Shown one piece after another: positions 42,431-51,930 of a stretch of 64,000 bases of DNA. The stretch's first letter is position 1, and the number at the start of each line of letters is the position of its first letter. Source of the DNA: 66-474 sp035695065. GTDB lineage: Bacteria; Pseudomonadota; Gammaproteobacteria; Xanthomonadales; Rhodanobacteraceae. Below the pieces are notes generated by a model. It was not told the DNA's origin, did not search any database, and saw only the letters and a program-made list of their open reading frames with translations. The translations under genes were made by a program, and so were the position numbers. Location of the stretch: the NCBI GenBank assembly GCA_035695065.1, contig DASSEW010000022.1, forward strand, positions 62,001-126,000. Reading direction: 5' to 3'.

Positions 42431-43060
42431 ATGAGCGCCGCCTCGCAGCACGGCACCCTTTTCATCGTCTCCGCGCCGTCCGGCGCGGGCAAGTCCACGC
42501 TGGTCAACGCGCTGCTGGCGCGCGAGCCCGGCATCGCGCTTTCGATTTCGCACACCACGCGCGCGCCGCGGCCGGGCGACATCAATGGCAAGCATTACCA
42601 CTTCGTGGACCGCGCGACTTTCGAGCGCGAGATCGCGGCGGGCGCGTTCCTGGAACACGCGGAAGTGTTCGGCAACCTGTATGGCACGTCGCTGGCGAGC
42701 GTGCAGGCGCAGCTCGCGGCCGGACACGACGTGCTGCTGGAGATCGACTGGCAGGGCGCGGCGCAGGTGCGCAAGACGGTACCGGGCTGCGTGAGCATCT
42801 TCATCCTGCCGCCTTCGTGCGCGGAACTGGAACGCCGCCTGCGCGCGCGTGCGTCCGACAGCGAGGCGACGATCGAGCGACGGCTCGCCGAATCGCGCGA
42901 GGAAATGTCGCACGCGCACGAGTTCACCTGCATCATCGTCAACGACCTGTTCGAGGACGCGCTGGCGCAATTGCAGGCGATCGTGCGCGCGGTGCGCGCG
43001 GGCGAGCCGCTGCCGGACGAGCGGCACCACGGCCTGGTCGAGCAATTGCTGGAAAGCTAG
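42431..43060 (+). CDS. gmk: Guanylate kinase
   Basis: 209 residues, full length. Phosphorylates GMP to GDP with ATP. P-loop APSGAGKSTL (about 15-24), the GMP-binding SHTTRAPRPGD and EIDWQGAAQV motifs are intact. First core gene after the island; the usual upstream neighbour of gmk in this group (yicC) is not seen next to it, so its promoter region may now be island DNA. Confidence 0.97.
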   Translation: MSAASQHGTLFIVSAPSGAGKSTLVNALLAREPGIALSISHTTRAPRPGDINGKHYHFVDRATFEREIAAGAFLEHAEVFGNLYGTSLASVQAQLAAGHDVLLEIDWQGAAQVRKTVPGCVSIFILPPSCAELERRLRARASDSEATIERRLAESREEMSHAHEFTCIIVNDLFEDALAQLQAIVRAVRAGEPLPDERHHGLVEQLLES

Positions 43061-43147
43061 ACGGGCTCGTGAGCGGCCGCTCGCGCGGGTTGGATTTGCA
43101 GTAGGCTGGTGCGAACGGCCGGGGGGCCGTGTTCGCCGGGGAGTGCC

Positions 43148-44836
43148 ATGCTGCGTTGCGCGCGTGCGTTCGGTTCCGTCGTGCTGGTGTTGGCCGCGAT
43201 CGCGTGGATCCCGCGCGCGCAGGCCGGGGATGCATCCAAGTGCAAGCCGCCTGCGTGGGCGCCCACGTCGATGCCGGGCTTCGTGATCCAGTCCTGCGAC
43301 CAAAAGGCCTGGGCGACCGACAGGCTCGACCTTGCCGCCGGCAGCAAGACCGTGGCCGGCGAGCGCACGCGGGTCAATTATTCGCTGAAGGACGAGAGCA
43401 GGAATCCGAGCAACGCGGCGGCGCGCGCGTTTTTTGTCGCCGCCGGCAAACAGGCGGGTGCCACGCCCGCTACCGATCCCGCCCGCGGCTGGAACGCAAT
43501 CCTCACGCAGAAGACGCCGCAGGGCGAATACTGGTACATCTACGAACACGGCGGCGGCAACGACGCATCCACCACGTCGTATACGTTGACGACCTGGAAG
43601 ATCGAACCGCTGCCGCAGGACGTGGTCGCCCGGCCGATGAAAGCTTCGCTGCCGGCGCCGGGCGGCGCGTGCGGCAACCCGCCCTGGCTGGTGAAGCAGT
43701 TTGCGTATTTCAAGGTCGATTCCTGCGCGGCCAAGTCCTGGGACCAGGTGAAGCTCGACCTGCCTTCCGGCGAAAAGACGCTGGAAGGGCGCAGGCTCAC
43801 GGTCAACTACAAATTGACCGACGACAGCAAGGATCCGGTCGCGTTCGCGGTGCAGAAGAACTACATCGCCGCGCTGCAGAAGATCGGCGCGAAGCTGGTG
43901 AGCGATCCCACGCGCAACGCCACCGCCACGCTGATGCAGAAGACGCCGGCGGGCGAGTTCTGGTACCTGTACGAGCACGGCAGTGGCAACGACGATTCCA
44001 CGACGACGTATTCGCTCACGACGGTGGAAGTTGCGCCGTTCCCGCAGGTGGTGGTGGCGCAGGTGCCGCAGGGCGCGCTGCTGGACGACATGCAGGGCAA
44101 GGGCTGCAAGGCGCCGCCGTGGCTGGTGAAGCAATTCGATTACTACACGCTCACCGATTGCAGCAAGGAAGACCTGGATTCGATCACGCTGGACCTGCCG
44201 GCGGGCCAGAAGACGCTGGCCGGGCGTTTCCTCGAACTGAACTACAGGCTCGCCGACGACAAGAAGGACGCCTCCGCGCTGTACGTGCAGAAGAACTACG
44301 TCAATGCGCTGGAGAAGATCGGCGCCACGCTGGTGTCGCGACCCGACGATGTCAACAATGCGGTGCTGATGCAGAAGATGCCGCAAGGCGAGCTCTGGTA
44401 CATCTACAGGCACACCGGCGGCAACGACGAATCCACTGCTTCGTATTCGCTCACCGCCCTGCAGGTCGGCGGCCCGCCGGCCAAGGCCTGCAAGCTGGAA
44501 ATCTACGGCATCAATTTCGACTTCAACAAGTCGGACATCAAGTCCGAATCCGAACCCGTGTTGCAGCAGATGCGGGCGCTGTTCACCGCCGATCCGGCGT
44601 ACAAGGCGGAAGTGGGCGGACACACCGACAACGTCGGCGGCAACGCCTACAACATGAAATTGTCGGGGCAGCGGGCCGAGGCGGTGAGGGCGTGGCTGAT
44701 CGCACATGGCGTGGCAGCGGATCGGCTGACCAGCCGCGGCTATGGCCTGACCCAGCCGCTGGTGCCGAACAATTCGGACGCCAATCGCGCGAAGAACCGC
44801 CGGGTGGAGTTGAAGCGGAAGGACTGCCAGACCTGA
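43148..44836 (+). CDS. Exported protein with three tandem repeats and an OmpA-like domain
   Basis: 562 residues from ATG 43148; signal peptide to about AQA-GD. Three copies of a domain of about 125-130 residues start at Cys32, Cys175 and Cys320 (period 143-145). Each begins C-x17-C and includes LDLPAGxKTLxGR, NYxLxDDxKD, LMQKxPxGExWYIYxHxGGND and STxxYSLT. A C-terminal OmpA peptidoglycan-binding domain (about 458-562) has NFDFNKSDIKSES, GGHTDNVGGNAYNMKLSGQRA and NRAKNRRVEL. It is probably periplasmic or outer-membrane-associated. I do not recognise the repeat; DUF4892 (found with OmpA domains) is one possibility. Confidence 0.85.
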   Translation: MLRCARAFGSVVLVLAAIAWIPRAQAGDASKCKPPAWAPTSMPGFVIQSCDQKAWATDRLDLAAGSKTVAGERTRVNYSLKDESRNPSNAAARAFFVAAGKQAGATPATDPARGWNAILTQKTPQGEYWYIYEHGGGNDASTTSYTLTTWKIEPLPQDVVARPMKASLPAPGGACGNPPWLVKQFAYFKVDSCAAKSWDQVKLDLPSGEKTLEGRRLTVNYKLTDDSKDPVAFAVQKNYIAALQKIGAKLVSDPTRNATATLMQKTPAGEFWYLYEHGSGNDDSTTTYSLTTVEVAPFPQVVVAQVPQGALLDDMQGKGCKAPPWLVKQFDYYTLTDCSKEDLDSITLDLPAGQKTLAGRFLELNYRLADDKKDASALYVQKNYVNALEKIGATLVSRPDDVNNAVLMQKMPQGELWYIYRHTGGNDESTASYSLTALQVGGPPAKACKLEIYGINFDFNKSDIKSESEPVLQQMRALFTADPAYKAEVGGHTDNVGGNAYNMKLSGQRAEAVRAWLIAHGVAADRLTSRGYGLTQPLVPNNSDANRAKNRRVELKRKDCQT

Positions 44837-44903
44837 ATCCGCGCTGGCGGACTTCGGAAAGCAGCTTGGCCGCTGCGTTGGCGTGCGCTAACGTAGCGCG
44901 CTT

Positions 44904-45737
44904 ATGTCGTCCGCCGAGGCCATCCAAGACAATCGCTCGCGCGAGCCGCTGGTGCGGGTGCGCGACCTGCACACGCGCATCGGCGGCAAGGTCATCTTCG
45001 ATGGCCTGAGCCTGGACGTGCCGCGCGGCAGCATCACCGCGATCATGGGTCCGAGCGGCACCGGCAAGACCACGCTGCTGCGGCACATCACCGGGCAGAT
45101 GCGCGCGGACTCCGGCTCCGTGAGCGTGGATGGCGAAGACGTGGCGCGGCTTTCGCGCAATGCGCTGTTCGCGCTGCGCGAGAAGATCGGCTTCCTGTTC
45201 CAGAACTCGGCGCTGCTCACCGACTTCAACGTGTTCGAGAACGTGGCGTTTCCGCTGCGCCAGCACACCAAGTTGCCGGAGGCGCTGATCCGCACCATCG
45301 TGCTGACCAAGCTGCAGGCGGTCGGCTTGCGCGGTGCCGCTCGGCTGATGCCGAGCGAGTTGTCCGGCGGCATGGCGCGGCGCGTGGCGTTGGCGCGCGC
45401 GATCGTGTTCGACCCGATGCTGATCCTCTACGACGAACCGTTCGTGGGGCTGGATCCCATCGCGCTGAACCAGGTGTTGCGCCTGATCCGTACGCTCAAC
45501 AAGACGCTCGGCATCACTTCGATCCTGGTCGCGCATGAACTTGCGGCGATCCGGCAGGTCGCAGATCGCGTGTACCTGGTCGCCAACGGCAAGCTGGTCG
45601 CGCAAGGCACGCCCGACGAACTGGCGGCCGAGGCGACGCCGTGGACGCGCCAGTTCTTCGGCGGCGAAGCGGACGGCCCGGTGCCGTTCCACTACCCGGC
45701 GCCCGATTACGCAATAGATTTGGGATTCGCGAAGTGA
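44904..45737 (+). CDS. mlaF: Phospholipid ABC transporter ATP-binding protein MlaF
   Basis: 277 residues. ATPase of the MlaFEDB complex, which moves phospholipids between inner and outer membranes to keep outer-membrane asymmetry. Walker A GPSGTGKTTL, Q-loop FQNSALL, signature LSGGMARR, Walker B LILYDEPFVGLD and the switch His (VAHEL) are all present. Start ATG 44904; stop overlaps mlaE (GTGA). Confidence 0.95.
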   Translation: MSSAEAIQDNRSREPLVRVRDLHTRIGGKVIFDGLSLDVPRGSITAIMGPSGTGKTTLLRHITGQMRADSGSVSVDGEDVARLSRNALFALREKIGFLFQNSALLTDFNVFENVAFPLRQHTKLPEALIRTIVLTKLQAVGLRGAARLMPSELSGGMARRVALARAIVFDPMLILYDEPFVGLDPIALNQVLRLIRTLNKTLGITSILVAHELAAIRQVADRVYLVANGKLVAQGTPDELAAEATPWTRQFFGGEADGPVPFHYPAPDYAIDLGFAK

Positions 45738-46501
45738 ACGCGATCGTGCGCCGCAACTGGTTGTTGAACGGCATCGCGCAGGTCGGCGAGTGCGGGCTGT
45801 TCTTCCTCGCGATCGTCGCCGCGTTGCCGCGCAGCCTGCGCCACTTCCGCGAGACCTGCCGGCAGGTGTGGTTCGTCGGCGCGATGAGCCTGGTGATCGT
45901 GATGACCTGCGGGCTGTTCGTCGGCATGGTGCTGGCGCTGCAGCTTTATTATGTGCTGTCGATTTTCGGGGGCACGGCCGCGATCGGCACCGTGGTCGCG
46001 CTAAGCCTGTTCCGTGAACTCGGGCCGGTGGTCACCGCGTTGCTGTTCGCCGGCCGTGCGGGAACTGCCGTCACCGCGGAGATCGGGTTGATGCGCGCCA
46101 CCGACCAGATCGACGCGATGGAAATGATGGCGGTGGATCCGATCGCCTATGTCGTCGCGCCGCGCTATCTCGCCGGCATTCTCGCGATGCCATTGCTGAT
46201 GTGCCTGTTCAATGCGCTTGGCATCCTCGGCGCGCACGCGGTCGGCGTCACCTGGCTGGGCGTGGACAACGGTACTTTCTGGGGCAACATGACTTCCACG
46301 GTGGACCTGTGGAAGGACATCATCGACGGCGTGTGGAAGAGCCTCGCCTTCGGCGGCGTGGTCACGCTGATCGCGGTGTTCCAGGGCTACAACGCACCGC
46401 CGACTTCCGAAGGCGTGGCGTATTCGACCACACGCACCGTGGTGTTCTCGTCCATCGTGATCCTTGCGCTGGATTTCGTGATGACGGCTTTTTTGACGTA
46501 G
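45734..46501 (+). CDS. mlaE: Phospholipid ABC transporter permease MlaE
   Basis: 255 residues from GTG 45734 overlapping the mlaF stop. MlaE/TtgB permease family; N-terminal interfacial helix, five membrane segments, and the conserved RELGPVVTALLFAGRAGTAVTAEIG motif region that contacts MlaF. The frame is open upstream into mlaF, but the GTG gives the family N-terminus. Followed by a hairpin repeat and then mlaD. Confidence 0.95.
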   Translation: MNAIVRRNWLLNGIAQVGECGLFFLAIVAALPRSLRHFRETCRQVWFVGAMSLVIVMTCGLFVGMVLALQLYYVLSIFGGTAAIGTVVALSLFRELGPVVTALLFAGRAGTAVTAEIGLMRATDQIDAMEMMAVDPIAYVVAPRYLAGILAMPLLMCLFNALGILGAHAVGVTWLGVDNGTFWGNMTSTVDLWKDIIDGVWKSLAFGGVVTLIAVFQGYNAPPTSEGVAYSTTRTVVFSSIVILALDFVMTAFLT

Positions 46502-46527
46502 GAGCGGTCGCGCGCAGTCGCGCTCCT
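46500..46527. repeat. Short xanthomonad-style inverted repeat in mlaE-mlaD gap
   Basis: AGGAGCG (46500-46506) and CGCTCCT (46521-46527) flank GTCGCGCGCAGTCG. This GTAGGAGCG...CGCTCCT form resembles small dispersed repeats common in Xanthomonadales intergenic DNA. It overlaps the last base of mlaE. Confidence 0.5.
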
Positions 46528-46543
46528 GCAACAGGTGAACGAA

Positions 46544-47059
46544 ATGAACTCACGACCCAGCTACGCCATCGGCACCGGATTGTTCATCCTGCTCGGCTTC
46601 GCCGCGCTGGCGTATCTCGCCACGCAGACCACGTCGGTCGCCAACGTGCACCAGGGCAACAGCTACGTGCTGAAGGCGCGGTTCTCCAACATCGGCCAGT
46701 TGAAGGATCGCGCACCGGTGAAGATCGCCGGTGTGCGCGTGGGCTCGGTGCAGTCCATCCAGCTCGAGCGCGGCAAGATGGATGCGCTGGTCACGCTCAG
46801 CATCGATGACAAATACAACGACATTCCCGACGACACCGCCGCCGCGATATTCACCAGTGGTTTATTGGGCGACCAGTACGTTGGCCTGCAGCCGGGTGGC
46901 TCGCCGGAGAACCTGAAGAACGGCGATGAAATCGTGCTGACACAGTCGGCGATGCAACTGGAAGACCTGATCGGCAAGTTCCTGGTCAACGGCGGGCCCA
47001 AGGGCGGCAGCGAATCGACGCCGGCATCGAAACCGAAATCCGCTTCCAGCGGCGGTTGA
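46544..47059 (+). CDS. mlaD: MlaD lipid-binding MCE-domain protein
   Basis: 171 residues from ATG 46544, preceded by AGGTGA (an in-frame GTG at 46535 is possible). One membrane segment (about 8-25) and an MCE domain (about 37-115, YVLKARFSNIGQLKDRAPVKIAGVRVG), with the GLLGDQYVGLQPG strand. Forms the hexameric lipid funnel on MlaE. The C-terminus is a short Ser/Lys/Pro-rich tail. Confidence 0.94.
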   Translation: MNSRPSYAIGTGLFILLGFAALAYLATQTTSVANVHQGNSYVLKARFSNIGQLKDRAPVKIAGVRVGSVQSIQLERGKMDALVTLSIDDKYNDIPDDTAAAIFTSGLLGDQYVGLQPGGSPENLKNGDEIVLTQSAMQLEDLIGKFLVNGGPKGGSESTPASKPKSASSGG

Positions 47060-47097
47060 ATCCCAACGAACCTTTTCGAATTCCTGGAGCAACATCC

Positions 47098-47775
47098 ATG
47101 TCGCGCTTCATCCGTTTCCTTTCCATTGCCGCGATCGCAGGCCTGGTCGGCGTCGCCCCGCTGGTTTCGCCGCGTGCTTCCGCACAAACCGCCGCGCAGA
47201 CTCCGCAGCAGGTCGTGCAGGGCATCGTTGACGAACTGGGCACCGCGCTGGATGGCCATCGCGAGGAACTGCGGCAGCACCCGGATCAGTTGATCAAGGT
47301 GATCGACAAGATCCTGCTGCCGCACTTTGACGTTGATTACGCCTCGTTGCTGGTGCTGGGTCGGCATGCGCGCGAGGCCACGCCGGCGCAGCGCGTCCGC
47401 TTCTCGCACGCGTTCTACAACTCGATCACGCACCGCTACGCGGAAGGCCTGCTCAACTACACCAAGGGCAAGGTCAAGCTGTTGCCGTTCCAGGGTGACT
47501 TGAACGCACGCCGCAGCGTGGTGCGGACCGAGGTGATGCTGGACGACGGCAAGAGCCTCTCCGTGGATTACGTGTTCCGCAAGACGTCCGACGGGCAATG
47601 GAAGGCCTACGACGTGGTGATCGAGGGCATTTCCTACGTCACCAATTACCGCAACCAGGTGGATGCGGAAGTCCAGAAGGAAGGCATCGAGGGCTTGATC
47701 CACCGCCTGGAAACGCAGGGTGCGGCGGCGATCGACCAGATGCAGCAGCAGGCGCAGCAACCTGCCGGTCACTGA
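47098..47775 (+). CDS. mlaC: MlaC periplasmic phospholipid carrier
   Basis: 225 residues from ATG 47098 (TGGAG upstream). Signal peptide to about ASA-QT. MlaC/Ttg2D family with DKILLPHFDVDYASLLVLG, RFSHAFYNSITHRYAEGLLNY and YDVVIEGISYVTNYRNQ, the last being the family hallmark. Shuttles phospholipid between MlaA at the outer membrane and MlaFEDB. Confidence 0.94.
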   Translation: MSRFIRFLSIAAIAGLVGVAPLVSPRASAQTAAQTPQQVVQGIVDELGTALDGHREELRQHPDQLIKVIDKILLPHFDVDYASLLVLGRHAREATPAQRVRFSHAFYNSITHRYAEGLLNYTKGKVKLLPFQGDLNARRSVVRTEVMLDDGKSLSVDYVFRKTSDGQWKAYDVVIEGISYVTNYRNQVDAEVQKEGIEGLIHRLETQGAAAIDQMQQQAQQPAGH

Positions 47776-47790
47776 TGCGCCCGATGAGAG

Positions 47791-48111
47791 ATGCGCCCGA
47801 TGAGTTCGCATTCGGTCCATGCGGTGGATTGCCAAACACCGGACGGTGACACGCTCGCGCTGTCCGGTGCGCTGACGTTTGCGACCGCGACGCGCGCTTA
47901 CGAAGATGCCAACGCAGCGCTCGAACGCGGCGCGCGTACCCGGCTCGACCTCTCCGGCCTCACCCGCACCGACAGCGCAGGGCTTGCCTGCGTGCTGGCG
48001 CTGCTCGCGGAAGCCAGCCGCGCAAGGCGGCCGCTGCGGATCTCGAACATCCCCGACAGCTTGCGCGCGCTCGCCGAGGTCTGCGACGCGCGCGAATTCC
48101 TGCGCACGTAA
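47791..48111 (+). CDS. mlaB: MlaB STAS-domain protein
   Basis: 106 residues; ATG 47791 or 47800. STAS domain with the TRLDLSGLTRTDSAGLACVLALLAEA core, where Thr/Asp/Ser/Gly at the helix start is conserved. MlaB binds MlaF and is needed for its stability. Gene order F-E-D-C-B is complete. The 15 bases after mlaC repeat part of the start region (GATGCGCCCGATGAG occurs twice). Confidence 0.9.
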   Translation: MRPMSSHSVHAVDCQTPDGDTLALSGALTFATATRAYEDANAALERGARTRLDLSGLTRTDSAGLACVLALLAEASRARRPLRISNIPDSLRALAEVCDAREFLRT

Positions 48112-48168
48112 CGCGGGCATTGCCCGCAACTGGGGAGCCATCCTTCATCGCGGACGGCGTCCGTCCTG

Positions 48169-49023
48169 CTAACCGGAAGTCGTCGCCGGCGCCGGCACCG
48201 AGCCGTCGTCCTTGATGCCGTGCTTCTGCTCGTACTGGTGCTGCTGTTGCAGCAGCTGGTCGATGTCGTCGCTGTTGTCATTCACGCCCTGGAAGCGCTC
48301 GATCACCGACGCCGGCGGATTGCCGTGGTAGATCTCGTAAATGCGCCGCTGCCGGTACGCGTCCCGCTCGAACACGTACGGATCGTAGGCCGAGTTCAGG
48401 AAGCTTTCGGCGTCGATCCCGCGCGAGCGCAAGGTGACGAGGTAGGCGAGGCTCGGCAGGTATTGCGCGTGCAGTTCGAAATCGTGCTCGCGTGCGTACC
48501 ATGACAGCGGATCGAAATAGCTGTCCACCGGCAGCCGCCACACGTCGCGCGCCGTGGTGGGGCCCACCAGCGGCAGCACCAGGAACGGCCCTTCCGGAAG
48601 GCCCCAGTGGGCCAGCGTCACGCCGAAATCGGTTTCGTCCAGCGGCAGGTTCATCTTGCTGGCCGGATCGAAAAAGCCGAGCAGGCCGAGTGTCGTGTTC
48701 ACCGCCAGTCGTCCCGTGGATTTCAGTGCATCCACCGGATGCGCCTGCAATACATCGTTGACGATCGTGATCGGCAGCCGCACGTTCGAGAAGAAATCGC
48801 TGATGTGTTCGCGCGCCTTCGGCGTGGTCACCTTGCGATAGGCCACCGCCACCGGCCGGATCGCGATCTTGTCCGCCGTGCGGTTGAACGCGTACATCTT
48901 GCGATTGAAGTGCTGCAGCGGATCGTCCGTGCGCGGTGGCGCGACGGTCGCGCAGCCGGCCAGCAGCACGAATGCCGCGCCCAGCGTTGCACGCCACATA
49001 CGAGAGTCCATGCCAGGACGCAT
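48169..49023 (-). CDS. mlaA: MlaA (VacJ) outer-membrane lipoprotein
   Basis: 284 residues from ATG 49023 (GGAAA upstream); ATG 49011 or 48999 are alternatives. Lipoprotein signal with lipobox LLAGC. VacJ family: DPLQHFNRKMYAFN, LKSTGRLAVNTTLGLLGFFDPAS, DFGVTLAHWGLPEGPFLVLPLVGPT. MlaA sits as a ring in the outer membrane and removes misplaced phospholipids, passing them to MlaC. Convergent to mlaB with 57 bases between, unlike the single transcript of some relatives. Confidence 0.94.
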   Translation of the reverse strand: MRPGMDSRMWRATLGAAFVLLAGCATVAPPRTDDPLQHFNRKMYAFNRTADKIAIRPVAVAYRKVTTPKAREHISDFFSNVRLPITIVNDVLQAHPVDALKSTGRLAVNTTLGLLGFFDPASKMNLPLDETDFGVTLAHWGLPEGPFLVLPLVGPTTARDVWRLPVDSYFDPLSWYAREHDFELHAQYLPSLAYLVTLRSRGIDAESFLNSAYDPYVFERDAYRQRRIYEIYHGNPPASVIERFQGVNDNSDDIDQLLQQQHQYEQKHGIKDDGSVPAPATTSG

Positions 49024-49166
49024 ACGGTTTCCGATTGGCGCTGCCGCGCGAGAGGGTGCGATTTTACATGGGGCTAACATTAACGAACCCAAGCCGGCAG
49101 TCAGGCTCGCTCGCAAGGCTTGGTGCTGCTACAATCCGCCGGTTCCGGGTTTTGCGAGTAATACAC

Positions 49167-49460
49167 ATGGCAAGAATCACCGTTGAAGACTGCCTGCGGG
49201 TGGTGGACAACCGTTTCGAATTGGTGCTGATGGCGACGCGCCGCGCGCGCCAGCTGGCGAAGGGCGCCGAGCCCGTGGTGGATCCGGAAAACGACAAGCC
49301 CAGCGTGATCGCGCTGCGCGAGATCGCCGGCCGCCGCATCGACATGGGCACCATCGACGAAATCGACCGCATCGAGCGCGAGCGCCGCGAGCGCGAGGCC
49401 CTGGAATGGGCAGCCGCCGAGGTGGACGAAGACATGAGCAAGGGCGGCGACGATTTGTAA
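49167..49460 (+). CDS. rpoZ: RNA polymerase omega subunit
   Basis: 97 residues from ATG 49167. MARITVEDCLRVVDNRFELV and RARQLAKGAEP are the conserved omega N-terminus, and the protein also helps form the ppGpp site. The acidic C-terminus is normal. Followed by spoT, the usual neighbour. A TACAAT hexamer at 49130 may be its -10 box. Confidence 0.96.
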   Translation: MARITVEDCLRVVDNRFELVLMATRRARQLAKGAEPVVDPENDKPSVIALREIAGRRIDMGTIDEIDRIERERREREALEWAAAEVDEDMSKGGDDL

Positions 49461-49649
49461 GGCGCTGCGACCGATACGGCCGCATTTTGATCGTCAGCCC
49501 GCCGCAGCCGGCCCAGAATCCCCGCAGGGCGCGACGAACCTGATCCGGCGGCGAAATCGCTCTTTTGAGAAGTGCGGCCAGGGACCTCTCGGCCAGGGAT
49601 GGTGGCTTTGGCCGCTTTCACGCGCAGGGAAAGCGCATAAACTGCGGTC

Positions 49650-51824
49650 ATGAACGCGGCAAACGCGCCCACGCCTTCCACCGACCCCGCCCATCCGGCG
49701 CCGGTCGATACGACCGACATCGACGCGCTCGCCGCGCGACTGTCCGAATACTTTCCGCCCGAACAGATCACCCGCGTACGCGGCGCGTACGCGGTGGGCG
49801 AACACGCGCACGGTGACCAGAAGCGCAAGAGCGGAGAGCCCTACATCACGCACCCGCTGGCGGTTGCCGGCATCCTCGCGCAACTGCACCTGGATGCGGA
49901 AACCATCATCGCGGCGATCCTGCACGACACGCTCGAGGACACCGGCCTCACGCGCGTGCAACTGGAAGCGAGCTTCGGCCCGACCGTCGCGGAACTGGTG
50001 GACGGCGTCACCAAGCTGGACAGCATCGACTTCGCCTCGCGCCAGGAAGCGGATGCCGAGAGCTTCCGCAAGATGGTGCTGGCGATGGCGCGCGACCTGC
50101 GCGTCATCCTGATCAAGCTGGCCGACCGCCTGCACAACATGCGCACGCTCGGCGCGATGGAACTGGACGCGCGCCGCCGCATCGCGCGCGAGACGCTGGA
50201 CATCTACGCACCAATCGCGGCGCGGCTGGGCATGAACGCGATCAAGGGCGAGCTGCAGGACCTCGGCTTCCGCACGCTGTATCCGGATCGCTATCGCGTG
50301 ATCTCCGCGCGCATCAAGAGCGTGCTCGGAAATCGCCGCGAGGCCATGGCGCGCATCGAAGGCGAGTTGCGCGCGCGGCTCGCCGCGGACGGGATCGAGG
50401 CGCGCGTGGTCAGCCGGGTGAAGTCGCCCTACAGCATCTGGTCGAAGATGCGTAGCACGCGCAAGTCCTTCGCACAGTTGATGGACGTGTACGGCTTCCG
50501 CGTGGTGGTGGATTCGGTGGCGCACGCCTACCAGGCGTTGGGATCGGTGCACGCGCTGTACAAGCCGGTGGACGGCCGTTTCAAGGATTTCATCGCGATC
50601 CCGAAAGCCAACGGCTACCAGTCGCTGCACACCGTGCTGTTCGGCCCGTTCGGCGCGCCGATCGAGATCCAGATCCGCACCGCGGACATGGACATCGTGG
50701 CCGAGCGCGGCATCGCCGCGCACTGGGCGTACAAAACCGATGTCACGCCGTCCAACAGCGCGCAACTGCGCGCGCGGGAATGGCTTTCGGGCCTCGCCGA
50801 CAGCCAGGCCAGCACGCCGTCGTCGCTGGAGTTCCTGGAGAACGTCAAGATCGACCTCTTCCCGGAAGAGGTCTACCTGTTCACGCCGCGCGGCGACATC
50901 CTCTCGCTGCCGAAGAACGCGACCGCGCTGGATTTCGCCTACGCCGTGCACACCGACGTTGGGCATCACGCGGTCGCCGCGCGCGTCGATGGCGCGCTCG
51001 CGCCGCTGCGTGCGTTGCTCGCCTCGGGCCAGACGGTCGAGATCGTCACCGCGCCTTCGGCCACGCCGAATCCGCAGTGGCTGGATTTCGCGGTCACCGG
51101 CAAGGCGCGCACCGCCATCCGGCATTTCCTGAAGCGCCTGCAGCACGAGGATGCGGTGGAATTCGGCCATCGCATGCTCGACCGCGCACTGGATTCGCTG
51201 GGCTCCAGCCTCGATTCGATCCCACCCGAGGCGCTGGAGAAATACCTGCAACAGAACAACCAGCGCAGGCTGGAGGAATTGCTTTCCGACATCGCGCTGG
51301 GCAACCGCATGCCCGACCAGGTCGCGATGCAGCTGGTTGCGCTGCATGGCAAGGTCACCGGCGCCAAGCCCCGCACGCGCGAGAAGATCCGCATCAGCGG
51401 CGCCGAACGCGGGATCCTCTCCTTCGGCAATTGTTGTCACCCGTTGCCCGGCGACACCATCGTGGGTTACCTCTCGCCCGGCAAGGGCATCGTGGTGCAT
51501 CGCACCGAGTGCCCGAACCTGGCCGAACTTTCCAAACAGCCGGAGCGGCGCGTCGAGATCGAATGGGATCTCGAAGCCCAGGGTGATTACAAGGCGCAAT
51601 TGCGCAGCGAAGTGGTGAACCGGCCCGGCGTGCTCGCCACCGTGGCCGCGGCGATCGCGGCATCCGGTTCCAACATCGAGAACGTCGAATACACCGAACG
51701 CAGCCCGTTCGCCGCCACGCTGCTGTTCACGCTGGAAGTGAAAGACCGCAAGCACCTCGCCGACGTGATGCGTCGGGTGCGACGAACCGGGGTCGTCAAC
51801 GGGGTATACCGCTATCCGGTTTAA
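49650..51824 (+). CDS. spoT: Bifunctional (p)ppGpp synthase/hydrolase SpoT
   Basis: 724 residues, typical length. Hydrolase domain with the HD signature HDTLEDT (about 91-97), synthetase domain with KSPYSIWSKM and VYGFRVVV, TGS domain (YLFTPRGDIL ... DFAYAVHTDVGH), zinc-finger-like GNCCHPLPGD and C-terminal ACT (RPGVLATVAAAIAASGSNIENV). Both catalytic halves look intact by motif. Controls the stringent response. Confidence 0.95.
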   Translation: MNAANAPTPSTDPAHPAPVDTTDIDALAARLSEYFPPEQITRVRGAYAVGEHAHGDQKRKSGEPYITHPLAVAGILAQLHLDAETIIAAILHDTLEDTGLTRVQLEASFGPTVAELVDGVTKLDSIDFASRQEADAESFRKMVLAMARDLRVILIKLADRLHNMRTLGAMELDARRRIARETLDIYAPIAARLGMNAIKGELQDLGFRTLYPDRYRVISARIKSVLGNRREAMARIEGELRARLAADGIEARVVSRVKSPYSIWSKMRSTRKSFAQLMDVYGFRVVVDSVAHAYQALGSVHALYKPVDGRFKDFIAIPKANGYQSLHTVLFGPFGAPIEIQIRTADMDIVAERGIAAHWAYKTDVTPSNSAQLRAREWLSGLADSQASTPSSLEFLENVKIDLFPEEVYLFTPRGDILSLPKNATALDFAYAVHTDVGHHAVAARVDGALAPLRALLASGQTVEIVTAPSATPNPQWLDFAVTGKARTAIRHFLKRLQHEDAVEFGHRMLDRALDSLGSSLDSIPPEALEKYLQQNNQRRLEELLSDIALGNRMPDQVAMQLVALHGKVTGAKPRTREKIRISGAERGILSFGNCCHPLPGDTIVGYLSPGKGIVVHRTECPNLAELSKQPERRVEIEWDLEAQGDYKAQLRSEVVNRPGVLATVAAAIAASGSNIENVEYTERSPFAATLLFTLEVKDRKHLADVMRRVRRTGVVNGVYRYPV

Positions 51825-51930
51825 GAGATAAGGGCGAGTAGCGAGGGCGCTCAGTGGATTTTCAAGCGCGCCCTCGCCACTCATCCCACGCCCCTGGACT
51901 ACACTTCAGCTTTTCCGATCGGAACAGGCC

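Noticed and set aside
42386..44707. Long minus-strand frame across gmk and the OmpA-repeat gene
   Set aside because: It spans two certain genes in antisense, and its apparent repeats only reflect the triplicated gene on the other strand.
49494..51884. Long antisense open frame opposite spoT
   Set aside because: It mirrors the high-GC codon pattern of spoT and gives a His/Arg/Gln-rich product with no domain; spoT is certain.
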